A stretch of DNA of 64,000 nt from contig NZ_JAHHXM010000001.1 in NCBI RefSeq assembly GCF_019037185.1, positions 247,771 through 311,770 on the forward strand. The letters run 5' to 3'. Below the pieces are notes generated by a model that made no database searches, was not told where the DNA came from, and saw only the letters and a program-made list of their open reading frames with translations. Origin of the DNA: Oceanobacillus caeni. GTDB taxonomy: Bacteria > Bacillota > Bacilli > Bacillales > Amphibacillaceae. The translations under genes were made by a program, and so were the position numbers. Positions within the stretch are counted from its first letter, which is position 1, and each line of letters opens with the position of its first letter. Shown piece after piece: positions 1-9,326 of this stretch.

Positions 1-503
1 GCTTGATAGCCTCCCATATAGTCATCTAATGCAACCGCATTAATAGAGAAATTAGGGTAATCTCTTGCAACAATAACTACTGGAATATCTTCATTCAACA
101 ATTCTTGAACTTTTTCCAAGTTTTCAAAACCAGAGGCTAAAATGAAACCGTCTACTCTTTTTTGTTTAAGTAAACTTATGTATTTATTTTCTTTCTCCTC
201 CTGATAATCCGTACTACAAATGACGATATTGTAACTTAATTCGTGGGCTCGATCCTCGATACTTCTTGCTAGTTCAGAGAAGAATGGGTTTGCCAAATCT
301 GGAATAATCAGTCCTATTGTTTTCGTCTGTTTTCCAGTTAAAGCGGATGCAAGTATATTCGGTTCATAATTCAGCTTTTCCATCGCTTCATGTACCCGTC
401 TTCTCGTTTTTTCCCCAATCCTCCCCTTTTTATTAATTACATTAGAAACGGTAGCAATCGAAACGTTTGCTTCTTTTGCTACATCATAAATCGTAACCTT
501 CAC
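1..503 (-). CDS. LacI/GalR-family transcriptional regulator (partial)
   Basis: The N-terminal 167 or so codons of a sugar-type repressor are present; the C-terminus lies beyond the left edge. Residues 3-22 read VTIYDVAKEANVSIATVSNV, the classical LacI helix-turn-helix, followed by the hinge helix (NILASALTGK) and the start of the periplasmic-binding-protein-like effector domain (IGLIIPDLANPFFSELA). The start is a GTG at 503. An AGGAG touches it directly, so the more useful ribosome site is probably the AAAGGGA about 9 bases upstream. The gene reads in the same direction as the MFS gene at 679 and is separated from it by about 175 bases with no obvious strong terminator. The ligand cannot be inferred from this fragment. 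Confidence 0.9.
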   Translation of the reverse strand, partial: MKVTIYDVAKEANVSIATVSNVINKKGRIGEKTRRRVHEAMEKLNYEPNILASALTGKQTKTIGLIIPDLANPFFSELARSIEDRAHELSYNIVICSTDYQEEKENKYISLLKQKRVDGFILASGFENLEKVQELLNEDIPVVIVARDYPNFSINAVALDDYMGGYQ

Positions 504-678
504 TCCTAATCATCCCTTTTCCCACTCTTTTCATGATCCTAATAACATTCTTTACGCAAAAAATGAAACAGTATTCACATATATTATTATACATAGCGAA
601 ATATTTTGTCCAATCATTTATGCAGTGAAGGTAGCGAAAAACCCATTATCGAAAGGGTATTTTCAACACAATTAATAT

Positions 679-1887
679 CTATGATTGTACTTTTCTTTTT
701 TTGTAGTTGTTCATCGAATTTTTACGCTTGATTTCCTGCCTCCCCCAAATCACAATTAATGCTGTTGTAATAAGACTAACGACCCCTAGAAAATAAAAAC
801 CTGATTCTAGTCCGAATGATGAATTAATGATTCCCGTCACGAATGGTCCAACAAATATTCCAATCGCATAAATAGATTGGTAGGCTCCCATTGCGGTAGC
901 TCTTTTCTCCTGAGAGATTGATTGAATAGACATACTTAGTAATAATGGGAATACAAGCCCTAATGCAAATCCTGCAAATGCTTGAATCAGCAGAAATAGA
1001 ATTTTGTTATGTGCAAAAGGCATCATAAAGGTAAATATCGCCGTTAGAAAAAATGCTGCCTTAAGTGCTGGCCATTCTCCTATACGCGGAACCAAAACAT
1101 TCCCCATAAACAATGTTGCAAAAGCATGAGGAATCATAAAAGCAAAAACAATCCACGTAATTTCACTCGGGTTAAATCCTATCTGCAATGCAAAAGTGGA
1201 CGTGAAACCAAACATCGTGGAAAACATAACACTATGAGCAATGATAGAAAGAAAAGAAACTTTAAGAAGATTAGGTTCCCGGATAACAGTTGCTAGTTCC
1301 TTTAATTGAATCGGTTGGGATACCTCTTTATCTTTTGGCTCATAAATGAAAAAGGATAGAATGAGTCCAATAATACTGAAGATAGTTCCAATCCAAAAAG
1401 GCGATTTCCATCCCCACATCTCTACCATATATCCACTGAAGCTCATACCAAGAAATTGTGCTAGCACAACGACGAATGAAATACTTCCCATTGCAACATG
1501 TACCTTATCTTTAGAAAAATAGATTGGGTACAACACAGTAAATGCAACCCAAGAAGCAGCTGCAAGACCGGCAAATGAACGGGCAAGTAATAACCATCCC
1601 GCACCATCCATCGTGATGAAAATCAAACAACTAATTAAACTCATCACCATCCCCGCAATAATGAATGGTTTTCTCAATTTCATCATGTCTGATCTTATAC
1701 CAATTGGCAAACGAAATAATAGTTGCGTAATTCCATAACTACCTAAAACAATTCCGATAAACGTATATGGTGTCCCTATCTCTTCCATGTAGGGAGAAAG
1801 AATCGGAACATAAAGGAAATGAGGGAACCACAACAGAAAAGAAACAACAATAAAAAGCGCTTTATTTCGTGACATAGCTTTTGACAT
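679..1887 (-). CDS. MFS transporter, 402 aa
   Basis: A hydrophobic protein with about 12 predicted membrane spans and the major facilitator loop 2-3 signature in degenerate form (RLPIGIRSD, residues 59-67). It begins WFPHFLYVPILSPYMEEIG, as in the MFS_1 drug/metabolite exporters of Bacilli. The ATG at 1887 has a good ribosome site (GGAAGGGG, 7 bases upstream). It lies 65 bases downstream of the tautomerase gene and probably shares a transcript with it and with the DeoR regulator at 2365. That association suggests transport of a small organic acid or aromatic compound, but the substrate is not readable from sequence. Confidence 0.85.
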   Translation of the reverse strand: MSKAMSRNKALFIVVSFLLWFPHFLYVPILSPYMEEIGTPYTFIGIVLGSYGITQLLFRLPIGIRSDMMKLRKPFIIAGMVMSLISCLIFITMDGAGWLLLARSFAGLAAASWVAFTVLYPIYFSKDKVHVAMGSISFVVVLAQFLGMSFSGYMVEMWGWKSPFWIGTIFSIIGLILSFFIYEPKDKEVSQPIQLKELATVIREPNLLKVSFLSIIAHSVMFSTMFGFTSTFALQIGFNPSEITWIVFAFMIPHAFATLFMGNVLVPRIGEWPALKAAFFLTAIFTFMMPFAHNKILFLLIQAFAGFALGLVFPLLLSMSIQSISQEKRATAMGAYQSIYAIGIFVGPFVTGIINSSFGLESGFYFLGVVSLITTALIVIWGRQEIKRKNSMNNYKKRKVQS

Positions 1888-1952
1888 ATGTAACCCCTTC
1901 CAGCTTCTAGTATTAATAAAGCCGAGTAATTACCTCAGCTTCATTTGTTATT

Positions 1953-2342
1953 TTACAATTCACCTGTAAGGAACTGAGCCTCGCCAAACCCGAAGCTCCA
2001 GTCTGCAGCGCCATTCGTCATAATATTAATCATGATATCGTTTGGTTTCATACCACATCTTTCTCCTAGTTCCTTCACAAGCATATTATAAAAATCTTTC
2101 TTCTGTTTGTCACTTCTTTGTGTACTTCTCATTGAAATAACAACAACCTTATCACTTCTTTCAAAACCTAAACCAGTATCTTGAATAATCATTTCGTTTG
2201 GACGATGCTGACTAACAATTTGATAACGATCCCCTAACGGAACACCAAAAGCTTTCACGACCACATCATGGGTAGCATCTAATAATTCTTTCAATTCTTC
2301 ATCCGTTCTTCCTTCAATTATATCGAATCTTAATAATGGCAT
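1953..2342 (-). CDS. Tautomerase-superfamily protein, 129 aa
   Basis: A small enzyme of the 4-oxalocrotonate tautomerase superfamily, long-form type (Tautomerase_2). After removal of Met the chain begins PLLRFDIIEGR, placing the catalytic amino-terminal proline at position 1. I chose the ATG at 2342 because GGAGG lies 8 bases upstream; an upstream in-frame TTG at 2357 overlaps that ribosome site and would bury the proline. The C-terminal motif NGAADWSFGFGEAQF fits the family. It lies 22 bases after the DeoR gene and 65 bases before an MFS transporter, an arrangement that suggests a small inducible pathway. Family members isomerise keto-enol substrates; the real substrate is unknown. Confidence 0.85.
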   Translation of the reverse strand: MPLLRFDIIEGRTDEELKELLDATHDVVVKAFGVPLGDRYQIVSQHRPNEMIIQDTGLGFERSDKVVVISMRSTQRSDKQKKDFYNMLVKELGERCGMKPNDIMINIMTNGAADWSFGFGEAQFLTGEL

Positions 2343-2364
2343 AAATGAAACCTCCAAAAAATTT

Positions 2365-3129
2365 TTACTTTCCTGTTACCATCAAGCTAATATCATGTTT
2401 CTTTAGGAACTCTAAATATGGAATAGCTGGCTGTTTATCTGTTAGAAGATAATCAATCTGTTCTAAACTACAGTAAGTTGTCAATGAATACTTGTCGAAC
2501 TTATGATGATCTACTAGTAAGAATACCTCGTCACTTTTTTCCACAACACAAGCCTTTAAATAACTTTCGACTGGGAGGGAATTCGTAACGCCATTTTTCA
2601 AAGATATACCAGAGGATGCTAGAAATGCTTTATTAATGTTATATCCTTTGATGATTTCTTTGTTATGAATACTTGTTAAAGATTTGGTTTTGCGTTCAAG
2701 CATTCCACCAGTAGAAAAAACATTTAAATTCTCAAATGGTAGTGCAGCAATCACAAAATCCATATTATTTGTTATAACAGTGACCTCTTTATGCTTCATA
2801 AAATGAAACATTTCCACCGTGGTTGTACCCGAATCAATAAAAATAATATCACCATCTTCCACGTAAGAAGCTGCCTGTTTAGCTATTTGTTGCTTTGCAG
2901 ACTGATTTTGAATACTTCTATCTTGAAATGGAATAATTGTGGAGCGATTTACGGATACACCGCCATATATCTTACTAAATTCCCCACTTTTCACTAATAT
3001 GTCCACATCTCTCCGAATCGTGTTCTTCGATACCCCAAACACGCTAACCAATTCATCTAAAGAAACGGTCACATTCTTTTTAATGTATTCCTTAATCTCA
3101 TCCAATCTTTCCACTTTCAACACTTCCAT
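2365..3129 (-). CDS. DeoR-family regulator, copy A, 254 aa
   Basis: A DeoR-type repressor: N-terminal winged helix-turn-helix (SLDELVSVFGVSKNTIRRDV, about residues 23-42) and a C-terminal sugar-phosphate sensor domain with GDIIFIDSGTTT and NNMDFVIAALP. The start at 3129 is chosen because it aligns exactly with the paralogue at 3340-4104 (MEVLKVERLD against MYVLKTKRLD). The AGGGAGGG site is very close to that ATG, so a GTG at 3123 is a possible alternative. It is followed within 22 bases by the tautomerase and then the MFS gene, so it probably leads that operon. Proteins of this family usually respond to phosphorylated sugars. Confidence 0.9.
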   Translation of the reverse strand: MEVLKVERLDEIKEYIKKNVTVSLDELVSVFGVSKNTIRRDVDILVKSGEFSKIYGGVSVNRSTIIPFQDRSIQNQSAKQQIAKQAASYVEDGDIIFIDSGTTTVEMFHFMKHKEVTVITNNMDFVIAALPFENLNVFSTGGMLERKTKSLTSIHNKEIIKGYNINKAFLASSGISLKNGVTNSLPVESYLKACVVEKSDEVFLLVDHHKFDKYSLTTYCSLEQIDYLLTDKQPAIPYLEFLKKHDISLMVTGK

Positions 3130-3316
3130 TCCCTCCCTTCCACAAAGGTACACTCTTTTATACTTTAGTCACATTATATCACAAAATAACCAAAAGTTAA
3201 CCATAATTTGAATAAATGGTATAAAAAATTATATTTCCCTCGTAAAACACTTCCAAAAGGCAGAAAGGTAGTACAACATCTAACCCATTTCCGGTTGGCA
3301 GGCGTAAATATTAGAT

Positions 3317-3347
3317 ACAAAAAAAGTAAGCATTTCTGCTTACTTTT
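3317..3347 (-). terminator. Rho-independent terminator of DeoR copy B
   Basis: A perfect 10-bp stem (AAAAGTAAGC / GCTTACTTTT) with a 6-base loop, followed on the minus strand by a run of seven T. The stem overlaps the stop codon of the 3340-4104 gene, so copy B is probably transcribed separately from copy A. Confidence 0.8.
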
Positions 3348-4104
3348 CCGCTATAACAACTTCAATATTATTTTCTTTGGCATAATGAACATATTTCTCA
3401 GGTATACTATCAGAGATTAAGTAGTTGATTTCGTTTAATTGACAGTACGTCGTTAATGCTGCTTTATCAAACTTGCTGGAATCCACTAACAAAAAGTTTT
3501 CCGCACTTTCCTGAACAACCGTGCTCTTTAATCCACTTTCTAACGGAAGCGAATTCGTAACTCCATTTTTAATGGTAATTCCAGTAGAAGCTATAAAGGC
3601 CTTCGTAATATTATAAGAAGTGATTAATTCATCATTCTCAGCACTAGTAAACGAATTTGTTTTACGTTCGAGCATCCCACCAGTAGAGAATACGCTTAAA
3701 TTATTATACGGAAGCGCCTTAATAATAAAATCAACATTATTTGTAATAATTGTTAATTCCTTTTCTTTTATAAATTCCACCATTTCTACTGTAGTGGTAC
3801 CCGAATCTATAAAAATGATGTCACCGTCTTGAACGAATTCAGCGGCTGCTTTTGCGATTAACTGCTTTTGCTTATGATTCCGAATTTGCCTATCCACATA
3901 TGGAACTATTGAAGTAGATTTATCTACGGAAACACCGCCATATACTTTCTTGAAGTCTCCCCCCTCAATCAGATCATTCACATCTCTTCTGATTGTGTTT
4001 TTAGATACATTAAATTTTTCAACCAATTCGTCCAAGGAAACACTCCCGCGTTCAACGATATATTCCTGGATCAAATCTAAACGTTTTGTTTTTAACACAT
4101 ACAC
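3340..4104 (-). CDS. DeoR-family regulator, copy B, 254 aa
   Basis: A second DeoR repressor of the same length as the next gene and clearly its paralogue: more than half the positions look identical, including SKNTIRRDV in the helix-turn-helix, GDIIFIDSGTTTVEM in the effector domain and FSTGGMLERKT. The ATG at 4104 has AAGGA 9 bases upstream. A terminator follows directly. A good cre site lies about 140 bases upstream, suggesting CcpA control. The tandem pair is a duplication that has diverged mainly in the effector-domain loops. The targets may be the neighbouring operons, but no operator could be assigned. Confidence 0.9.
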   Translation of the reverse strand: MYVLKTKRLDLIQEYIVERGSVSLDELVEKFNVSKNTIRRDVNDLIEGGDFKKVYGGVSVDKSTSIVPYVDRQIRNHKQKQLIAKAAAEFVQDGDIIFIDSGTTTVEMVEFIKEKELTIITNNVDFIIKALPYNNLSVFSTGGMLERKTNSFTSAENDELITSYNITKAFIASTGITIKNGVTNSLPLESGLKSTVVQESAENFLLVDSSKFDKAALTTYCQLNEINYLISDSIPEKYVHYAKENNIEVVIAEK

Positions 4105-4434
4105 TCATTCCTTTTTTATAATCGTCATTATCATACACTAATTTTAAACAAGTAACAAAAAAATAAGAAGTTTTATAACCGTGATTGTATATATATAATT
4201 TCATTAAGAGAAGAAGTTGGTTAACTCGTGATTCTATTTTAACATTGATACCGCTTACAAACAATACCTTTATATAGTGATTTGTGTATTGATAACTTTT
4301 TATATTTTTTCCTTTTTGTTAAAAATAGTTATAAAATGTGCTCCATCAAATATTTGAATCGAGAGTAGTAAGGAGATTTTGAGGGCAGAAACACAGAATT
4401 AATTTAAGAATAGTGCTAGATTTTTACACTTATT
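4105..4434. other. Intergenic region upstream of DeoR copy B
   Basis: About 330 bases between the DeoR start and the terminator of the transporter operon. Apart from the cre site at 4246-4259 it holds AT-rich promoter-like sequence only. No open frame with a ribosome site was found. Confidence 0.5.
4246..4259 (-). promoter_or_regulatory. Catabolite-responsive element (cre)
   Basis: Read on the minus strand this is TGTAAGCGGTATCA, a match to the Bacillus CcpA consensus TGTAANCGNTNNCA at every fixed position. It sits about 140 bases upstream of DeoR copy B. Carbon catabolite control of that gene is an inference. Confidence 0.65.
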
Positions 4435-4488
4435 AAAAAACAGACAATGGTTAGAGGCTTATTACCTCAACTATCGTCTGTTTTTTTG
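4435..4488 (-). terminator. Terminator of the ABC-transporter/phosphatase operon
   Basis: A long hairpin (AAAAAACAGAC... / ...GTCTGTTTTTTT, about 20 pairs with a few G-U pairs, 7-base loop) flanked by A-run and T-run, so it could work in both directions. It lies directly downstream of the inositol-phosphatase gene. A clearly related hairpin lies at 11273-11321, at the other end of the operon. Confidence 0.85.
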
Positions 4489-4504
4489 TTTGGGCAAGAT
4501 CTCT

Positions 4505-5299
4505 CTAATTTAAATACCCAATCAATTCATTATCTAGTTTCCCATTACTACACAAAAATGTTTTAAAATTCAAGCTAAAATTGGTACCGTCCATTTCACT
4601 AACCGTACCATTTGCTTCCTTAACAATTAAAGAACCAGCGGCTATATCCCAAATATTTAAACCAGGTTCCCAGAATGCCTCGAGTCTTCCAGCTGCAACA
4701 TACGCACAATGTAGTGCAGCAGAACCATATACCCTTATATTTCTACATTCTGATCCTAATTTAAATATTTGATTTAATACAGTCTTTCTGTTTTTTTCAA
4801 CATCGGAAGGGAATCCAGTAGCTAATATACTTTCCGCCAGAACTTTTCTATTGCTTACATTCATTCTTTCACCATTCATATAAGCTCCTTTGCCTCGCTC
4901 AGCGTAAAACATTTCATCATTATCTGGGTTATAAACTACCCCTAAAATAATCTCACCAAAGCTAAGCAATGCAATGGAAATTGAATACCCAGGAAGGCCA
5001 TGAATAAAGTTATTTGTACCATCAATGGGATCTAATACCCATACAAATTCTTCATTATTTACTATCTCTAGGAATTTTTCATTCGAATTAGCATAAATAC
5101 TTTCTTCCCCTATAACTTTATGTTCTGGGAATTTTTCTTTTATCTTCTTAGTAATTAAAATTTCTGTTTTTTTATCCCACTCTGTAACCAAATCAAATTC
5201 CGATTGTTTTTGTTCAATGTTAAATGGTTCGTTAATCTGTTCTGCTAATTGTTTACCAGCTTTTCTAGCAATTTTAATAGCTATATTAAGTGAATCCAA
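4505..5299 (-). CDS. Inositol monophosphatase-family phosphatase, 264 aa
   Basis: A lithium-sensitive-type sugar/inositol phosphatase. Metal-binding motifs are intact: GEES (about residues 64-67), DPIDGTNNF (90-98) and WDIAAG (217-222). Family members hydrolyse inositol-1-phosphate, fructose bisphosphate, histidinol phosphate or nucleotide phosphates. I prefer the TTG at 5299, 2 bases after the ATPase stop, with AAAAGGGG 7 bases upstream; the longer ATG reading from 5341 lies within the ATPase gene and has no family counterpart at its N-terminus. As the last gene of a LacI-regulated importer operon, it most likely removes phosphate from the imported compound. No secretion signal is visible, so it acts in the cytoplasm. 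Confidence 0.88.
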   Translation of the reverse strand: MDSLNIAIKIARKAGKQLAEQINEPFNIEQKQSEFDLVTEWDKKTEILITKKIKEKFPEHKVIGEESIYANSNEKFLEIVNNEEFVWVLDPIDGTNNFIHGLPGYSISIALLSFGEIILGVVYNPDNDEMFYAERGKGAYMNGERMNVSNRKVLAESILATGFPSDVEKNRKTVLNQIFKLGSECRNIRVYGSAALHCAYVAAGRLEAFWEPGLNIWDIAAGSLIVKEANGTVSEMDGTNFSLNFKTFLCSNGKLDNELIGYLN

Positions 5300-5301
5300 A
5301 G

Positions 5302-6450
5302 TTACACCCCTTTTCTGCCCTCTTCTAAAAGACTTACACATTCCTCTTCCAAATATAAACGAATAGTATCTCCCTCAAATTTCATCCCATTTTTTACATG
5401 TTCATAATCAGAAACCGTAATAAGGAAGCCGTTTATTTCAATTTCATATTCAACAGAATTTCCAAAATAGGTAGCATTTCGAACTATACCATTAAATTTA
5501 CCCTCATTATCAATTTTCCAAAATTCAGGTCTTACAACACAGTCAACTATCTGACCTTTTTGAATCGAAAAATTAACATTATTGATAACAGTAATTTCCT
5601 CATTCAAAATGATTATTCTAATTGTGTTTGCATCACAATCCTTGATAGTAGCTGGAATAAAATTGGCTTTACCCATAAAATCGGCAACAAAATGATTTTT
5701 AGGTTTAATATAAATATTCTGCGGCGAATCTGCTTGTTGTAGTTGTCCTTGATTCATAATAACAACCTTATCAGAAATAGCCATTGCTTCCGTTTGATCA
5801 TGAGTAACATACAGACTCGTAATCCCTAGTCGTTGTTGTATTTTTCTTAATTCATCTCGCATGTATTCTCTTAATTTTGCATCGAGGTTTGAAAGAGGTT
5901 CGTCAAATAGCAAAACATTTGGTTCTGTTACTATTGCACGGGCAAGCGCAACACGCTGTTGCTGTCCTCCTGACAATTGAGATGGAGGTCTATCCTTGAG
6001 CTTTTCCAAATGCATAATTTCAAGAACAGTGTTTGTCCGTTGAATCATTTCTTTTTTGTTAACCTTTTTAATGTTTAATCCATAAGCAACATTCTCAAAA
6101 ACCGTTAAATGTGGAAATAAGGCATAGCTCTGAAATACCATCCCAATATTACGCTTGTTAGGTGCTACATTTGAGATATCCTTATCGCCGACTAATATAC
6201 TTCCTGATGTAGGAAATTCAAACCCTGCCAACATACGTAAAGTTGTCGTTTTTCCACAACCTGAAGGACCTAATAGTGTAACTAATTCCCCTGAATCTAT
6301 CTTCAAGTTTAATTGGTCTACTGCTACAAAATCTTCTCCACCATCCATAGATGGAAATTTCTTAACTAACTGCTTTAATTCCACCGAAACAGACTTTGTA
6401 GCTAATGGTGTTCTTATAGTTGGCTTTGATGTAATCGTAGTTTTCTCCAC
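5302..6450 (-). CDS. ABC transporter ATP-binding protein (AfuC/FbpC/PotA type), 382 aa
   Basis: The importer ATPase. Walker A GPSGCGKTT is at residues 61-69, the Q-loop at about 106, the signature LSGGQQQR at 159-166, Walker B VLLFDEP at 179-185 and the switch histidine in LYVTHDQ. It has a C-terminal TOBE-like regulatory region from about 280. About 20 unconserved residues precede the domain. The GTG start directly follows the TAA of the permease gene, with CGGAGGG in the permease 3' end, so translation is coupled. This subfamily serves ferric iron, polyamine, phosphonate or sugar-phosphate importers; the neighbouring phosphatases favour a phosphorylated substrate. Confidence 0.92.
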   Translation of the reverse strand: MEKTTITSKPTIRTPLATKSVSVELKQLVKKFPSMDGGEDFVAVDQLNLKIDSGELVTLLGPSGCGKTTTLRMLAGFEFPTSGSILVGDKDISNVAPNKRNIGMVFQSYALFPHLTVFENVAYGLNIKKVNKKEMIQRTNTVLEIMHLEKLKDRPPSQLSGGQQQRVALARAIVTEPNVLLFDEPLSNLDAKLREYMRDELRKIQQRLGITSLYVTHDQTEAMAISDKVVIMNQGQLQQADSPQNIYIKPKNHFVADFMGKANFIPATIKDCDANTIRIIILNEEITVINNVNFSIQKGQIVDCVVRPEFWKIDNEGKFNGIVRNATYFGNSVEYEIEINGFLITVSDYEHVKNGMKFEGDTIRLYLEEECVSLLEEGRKGV

Positions 6451-8148
6451 TTATGATTCCCTCCGTTTCTTAAATCCGCCGTTTACAAAAAACTCCATAA
6501 TAGAAATAACAAACAATATGATCAAAATTAAGATGATACAGTAAGCTGCAGCAGCCCCCATCCTACTAGATTCTACCTGTGATAGTATGGAAACAGTGAT
6601 TAAATTCCAACTAACCGAGACTAAGAAGATGATAGCACTTATTGAAGTCATTGATTTAACAAAACCATAAACTAATCCAGAAAAGAGTGCTGGTTTCATT
6701 AAAGGTAGTGAAATCTTCCAAAATGTTTTGAAAGAATCAGCACCTAATATGGTAGATGCTTCTTCAATAGAGCGATCTACTTGTCTAAGGCTATTTGTTC
6801 CTGCTTCTATACCTACAGTCACATTTCTAGATACAAAGGCTAATATTAAAATGATAGCAGTTCCAGTCAAAAGCAGCGGCTTTTCGTTAAAAGCCAATAT
6901 ATATCCAATACCAACAACCGTCCCGGGCACAGCAAAGGGAATAATTGTAAAAAACTCCATTAACTTCTTTCCAATAAATTGTTTTCGTATTAGAAGATAA
7001 GCGATAACCATACCTAGAATTCCAATGACTGGTGTAGAAGCCAATGCTAGAATTAGAGTATCTTTAATGGAATCAAAACCAACCGTAAAGATATATTTGA
7101 AATGATCTAAAGTTAAAGAATTATCAACACCCCAAAGTTTTACAAAAGCCCCCCATACTACTGAACCATAGAATAATAGAACAATTCCTGTTATTAATAA
7201 ACAAAAGGCAAAAAGTGGGTACACAATATATTTTTCGTTAATCTTAATATTACCCTGACTCGGTTTACCAGTTACTGTAACATACGATTTTTTGCTAACC
7301 CAATATTTTTGGATAAAATAGGCAGTTAATGCCGGAAGTAAAAGAGCAATTGCAATGAAGGCTCCTGACCTTAAGTCATACATTCCAGTAATTTGTAAAT
7401 ATGCCTCAACAGCTAGTGTCTTATAATCCCCTGCAATTACCATTGGGTTTCCAAAATCCTCAATAGATTTTATAAACACAAGGAGTAATGAACTAAGCAC
7501 CCCTGGGACAGCTAGTGGAAAAGTAATCGATTTAAAGACCGACCACCTTGATGCACCTAAATTTAATGCAGCGTCTTCTACGGATGGGTCAATCGATTCC
7601 AACACACCACGTAAATTTAAATAAGCAAGTGGGAAGAATGCCAATATTTGTATAAGTACTAAACTTGTAAAACCATAAACATTTGTATTTTCAAGCCCTA
7701 ACAAACCATTTGAAATAATCCCATTTCGACCAAAAAGTAAGATTACTGAAAGGGCTATTACAAATGGAGGTGAAATAATCGGTAGCAGTGCGATAAGGTG
7801 AAAAAACTTCTTCCCTTTCATCGTTGTTCTTGTTACAGCAAAGGCAAAAATAAAACCCATAATAGTTGCAAATAAGGCTGCAACCATTCCGAGTTTCAGA
7901 CTATTCCATAATGTATGTAGAAATACACTACTGGTTAGCTGTTCAGATATAATAGTTAAATCTAGACCATCCTCACCTACCATTGTCGCTTTTAAAACTT
8001 GCCAAACTGGATATGCTGAAAAAAGCAACAACGAAAGAAAAATTAATATGATTAATATTAGTAAAAAAGGCTCTCTCACTAGTGCTTGTAATTCCTTTTT
8101 CTTTACACTAAGTTTATCTCCCATCCTTGTCGTTTTTGATTGTTCCAA
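6451..8148 (-). CDS. ABC transporter permease, two fused permease domains, 565 aa
   Basis: A fused permease with about 12 membrane spans and two EAA loops for ATPase contact: one around DAALNLGASRWSVFKSITFP and the second around EEASTILGADSFKTFWKISL. Such double-domain permeases are typical of the FbpB/AfuB/PhnU group. The start is a TTG at 8148 with AAGGGGG 8 bases upstream; a later ATG at 8124 lacks a site. It is separated by 63 bases from the binding protein and abuts the ATPase, completing the importer. Confidence 0.92.
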   Translation of the reverse strand: MEQSKTTRMGDKLSVKKKELQALVREPFLLILIILIFLSLLLFSAYPVWQVLKATMVGEDGLDLTIISEQLTSSVFLHTLWNSLKLGMVAALFATIMGFIFAFAVTRTTMKGKKFFHLIALLPIISPPFVIALSVILLFGRNGIISNGLLGLENTNVYGFTSLVLIQILAFFPLAYLNLRGVLESIDPSVEDAALNLGASRWSVFKSITFPLAVPGVLSSLLLVFIKSIEDFGNPMVIAGDYKTLAVEAYLQITGMYDLRSGAFIAIALLLPALTAYFIQKYWVSKKSYVTVTGKPSQGNIKINEKYIVYPLFAFCLLITGIVLLFYGSVVWGAFVKLWGVDNSLTLDHFKYIFTVGFDSIKDTLILALASTPVIGILGMVIAYLLIRKQFIGKKLMEFFTIIPFAVPGTVVGIGYILAFNEKPLLLTGTAIILILAFVSRNVTVGIEAGTNSLRQVDRSIEEASTILGADSFKTFWKISLPLMKPALFSGLVYGFVKSMTSISAIIFLVSVSWNLITVSILSQVESSRMGAAAAYCIILILIILFVISIMEFFVNGGFKKRRES

Positions 8149-8211
8149 CGTGTTATCCCCCTTGTGTTTTTGTAGTAGGACGATTGAACTCGTCCCACTA
8201 CATTACAATTT

Positions 8212-9270
8212 TTACTCAGCCGCATCCTGTCCACGAACTTCTTTATTAAATTTTTCTAATAAACGATCACGATTTTCTCCAGCCCAAACAGCATCATAAT
8301 CAATAATCTCCAGCTCTGTTAACTTCGTTGCACCTTCTGGGGTAATAGCTTCTGGATTGATTGGCAAACGGAATGATTCAGATTCACTGTATATATCTTG
8401 TGCAGCTTTTGTAATAGACCAGTCGATAAATTTCTTTGCGTTTTCCAGTTGATCAGCTGGCGCATTTTTAATTAAGGCAACTGCACCTACCTCATAACCA
8501 GTCCCATCTTCTGGGAATGTTAATTCAATAGGATAGCCTTCATGCTTTGGAGCTAAAATATCGTGAGCAAAGGAGATTCCGACTCCTGTTTCACCTAGCC
8601 CAGTCTGTTGTGCTGGAGCTGACCCAGACTTAGTATATTGTCTTATATTTTTGTCCAGCTTTTTCAAATAATCGATGGCTTCATCTTCACCAATAAGCTG
8701 AACAAGTGTTGCATATATAGAATAGGCTGTCCCTGAAGATGAAGGATGAGCCATTGTTACTTCACCTGCAAACTCAGGTTTTAATAAATCAGACCAACTT
8801 TTTGGAGCTTCTAATCCTTCTTTCTTTAACCAATCCTGGTTAGTTGCAAATCCCAGTGCTCCAACATAAATCGGGGTCCAATGTTCTTCCTTATCCAAAA
8901 ATTGCTCCGGTAATTGATCAATACCTTCTGGTTGATAAGCTTCAATTAATCCTTCATTTACTGCAGCTACAAAAGTGTCGGATGGACCACCATACCACAC
9001 GGAGGCTTGTGGATTCGACTTCTCCGCTTGAAGTCTTGCAAGTGTTTCACCCGCAGACAATCTAACAAACTGAACATCAATTCCTGTTTCTTTTTCAAAT
9101 TCTTGAATATAAGTTACTGCCTCCTGCTCAGGGAAGGCAGTATATATAGACAATTTATTTGACTTACTGCTTTCCCCTTCAGAACTTGTTAATTTTTCAG
9201 ATCCGCAAGCAGTTAGTAACATACCTACCAAAAATACAAAAGATAAAAGAATTAATTTTTTACCTTTCAA
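8212..9270 (-). CDS. ABC transporter substrate-binding lipoprotein (COG1840, AfuA-like), 352 aa
   Basis: An extracellular binding protein with a signal peptide and lipobox (LLTACGS, lipid-modified Cys22). The fold family is that of the ferric-binding proteins (SIYTAFPEQEAVTYIQEFEKE start, then VWYGGPSDTF). The paired tyrosines that bind iron in FbpA are not visible: there is no Tyr-Tyr pair anywhere in the protein. The region after RQYTKSGSAPAQQ carries small and polar residues better suited to an oxyanion. Relatives such as AfuA bind hexose-6-phosphates and sedoheptulose-7-phosphate, others 2-aminoethylphosphonate. Together with two phosphatases in the operon, a sugar phosphate or similar organophosphate is the best guess. 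Confidence 0.88.
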   Translation of the reverse strand: MKGKKLILLSFVFLVGMLLTACGSEKLTSSEGESSKSNKLSIYTAFPEQEAVTYIQEFEKETGIDVQFVRLSAGETLARLQAEKSNPQASVWYGGPSDTFVAAVNEGLIEAYQPEGIDQLPEQFLDKEEHWTPIYVGALGFATNQDWLKKEGLEAPKSWSDLLKPEFAGEVTMAHPSSSGTAYSIYATLVQLIGEDEAIDYLKKLDKNIRQYTKSGSAPAQQTGLGETGVGISFAHDILAPKHEGYPIELTFPEDGTGYEVGAVALIKNAPADQLENAKKFIDWSITKAAQDIYSESESFRLPINPEAITPEGATKLTELEIIDYDAVWAGENRDRLLEKFNKEVRGQDAAE

Positions 9271-9326
9271 TTAAAACCCTCCTATTCTCATTTTTTAATT
9301 TATAATAGCTAGATTTTATATTGGTT

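Noticed and set aside
640..668. Terminator after the MFS gene (CCC...GGG hairpin)
   Set aside because: Only three or four GC pairs plus A-T with a bulge; too weak to call.
4052..4264. 70-codon open frame overlapping the DeoR promoter
   Set aside because: It covers the 5' end of DeoR copy B in another frame and the cre region, with no ribosome site.
8212..9270. Ferric-iron binding protein
   Set aside because: No Tyr-Tyr pair for iron, and the operon has two phosphatases and a LacI repressor rather than a Fur box.
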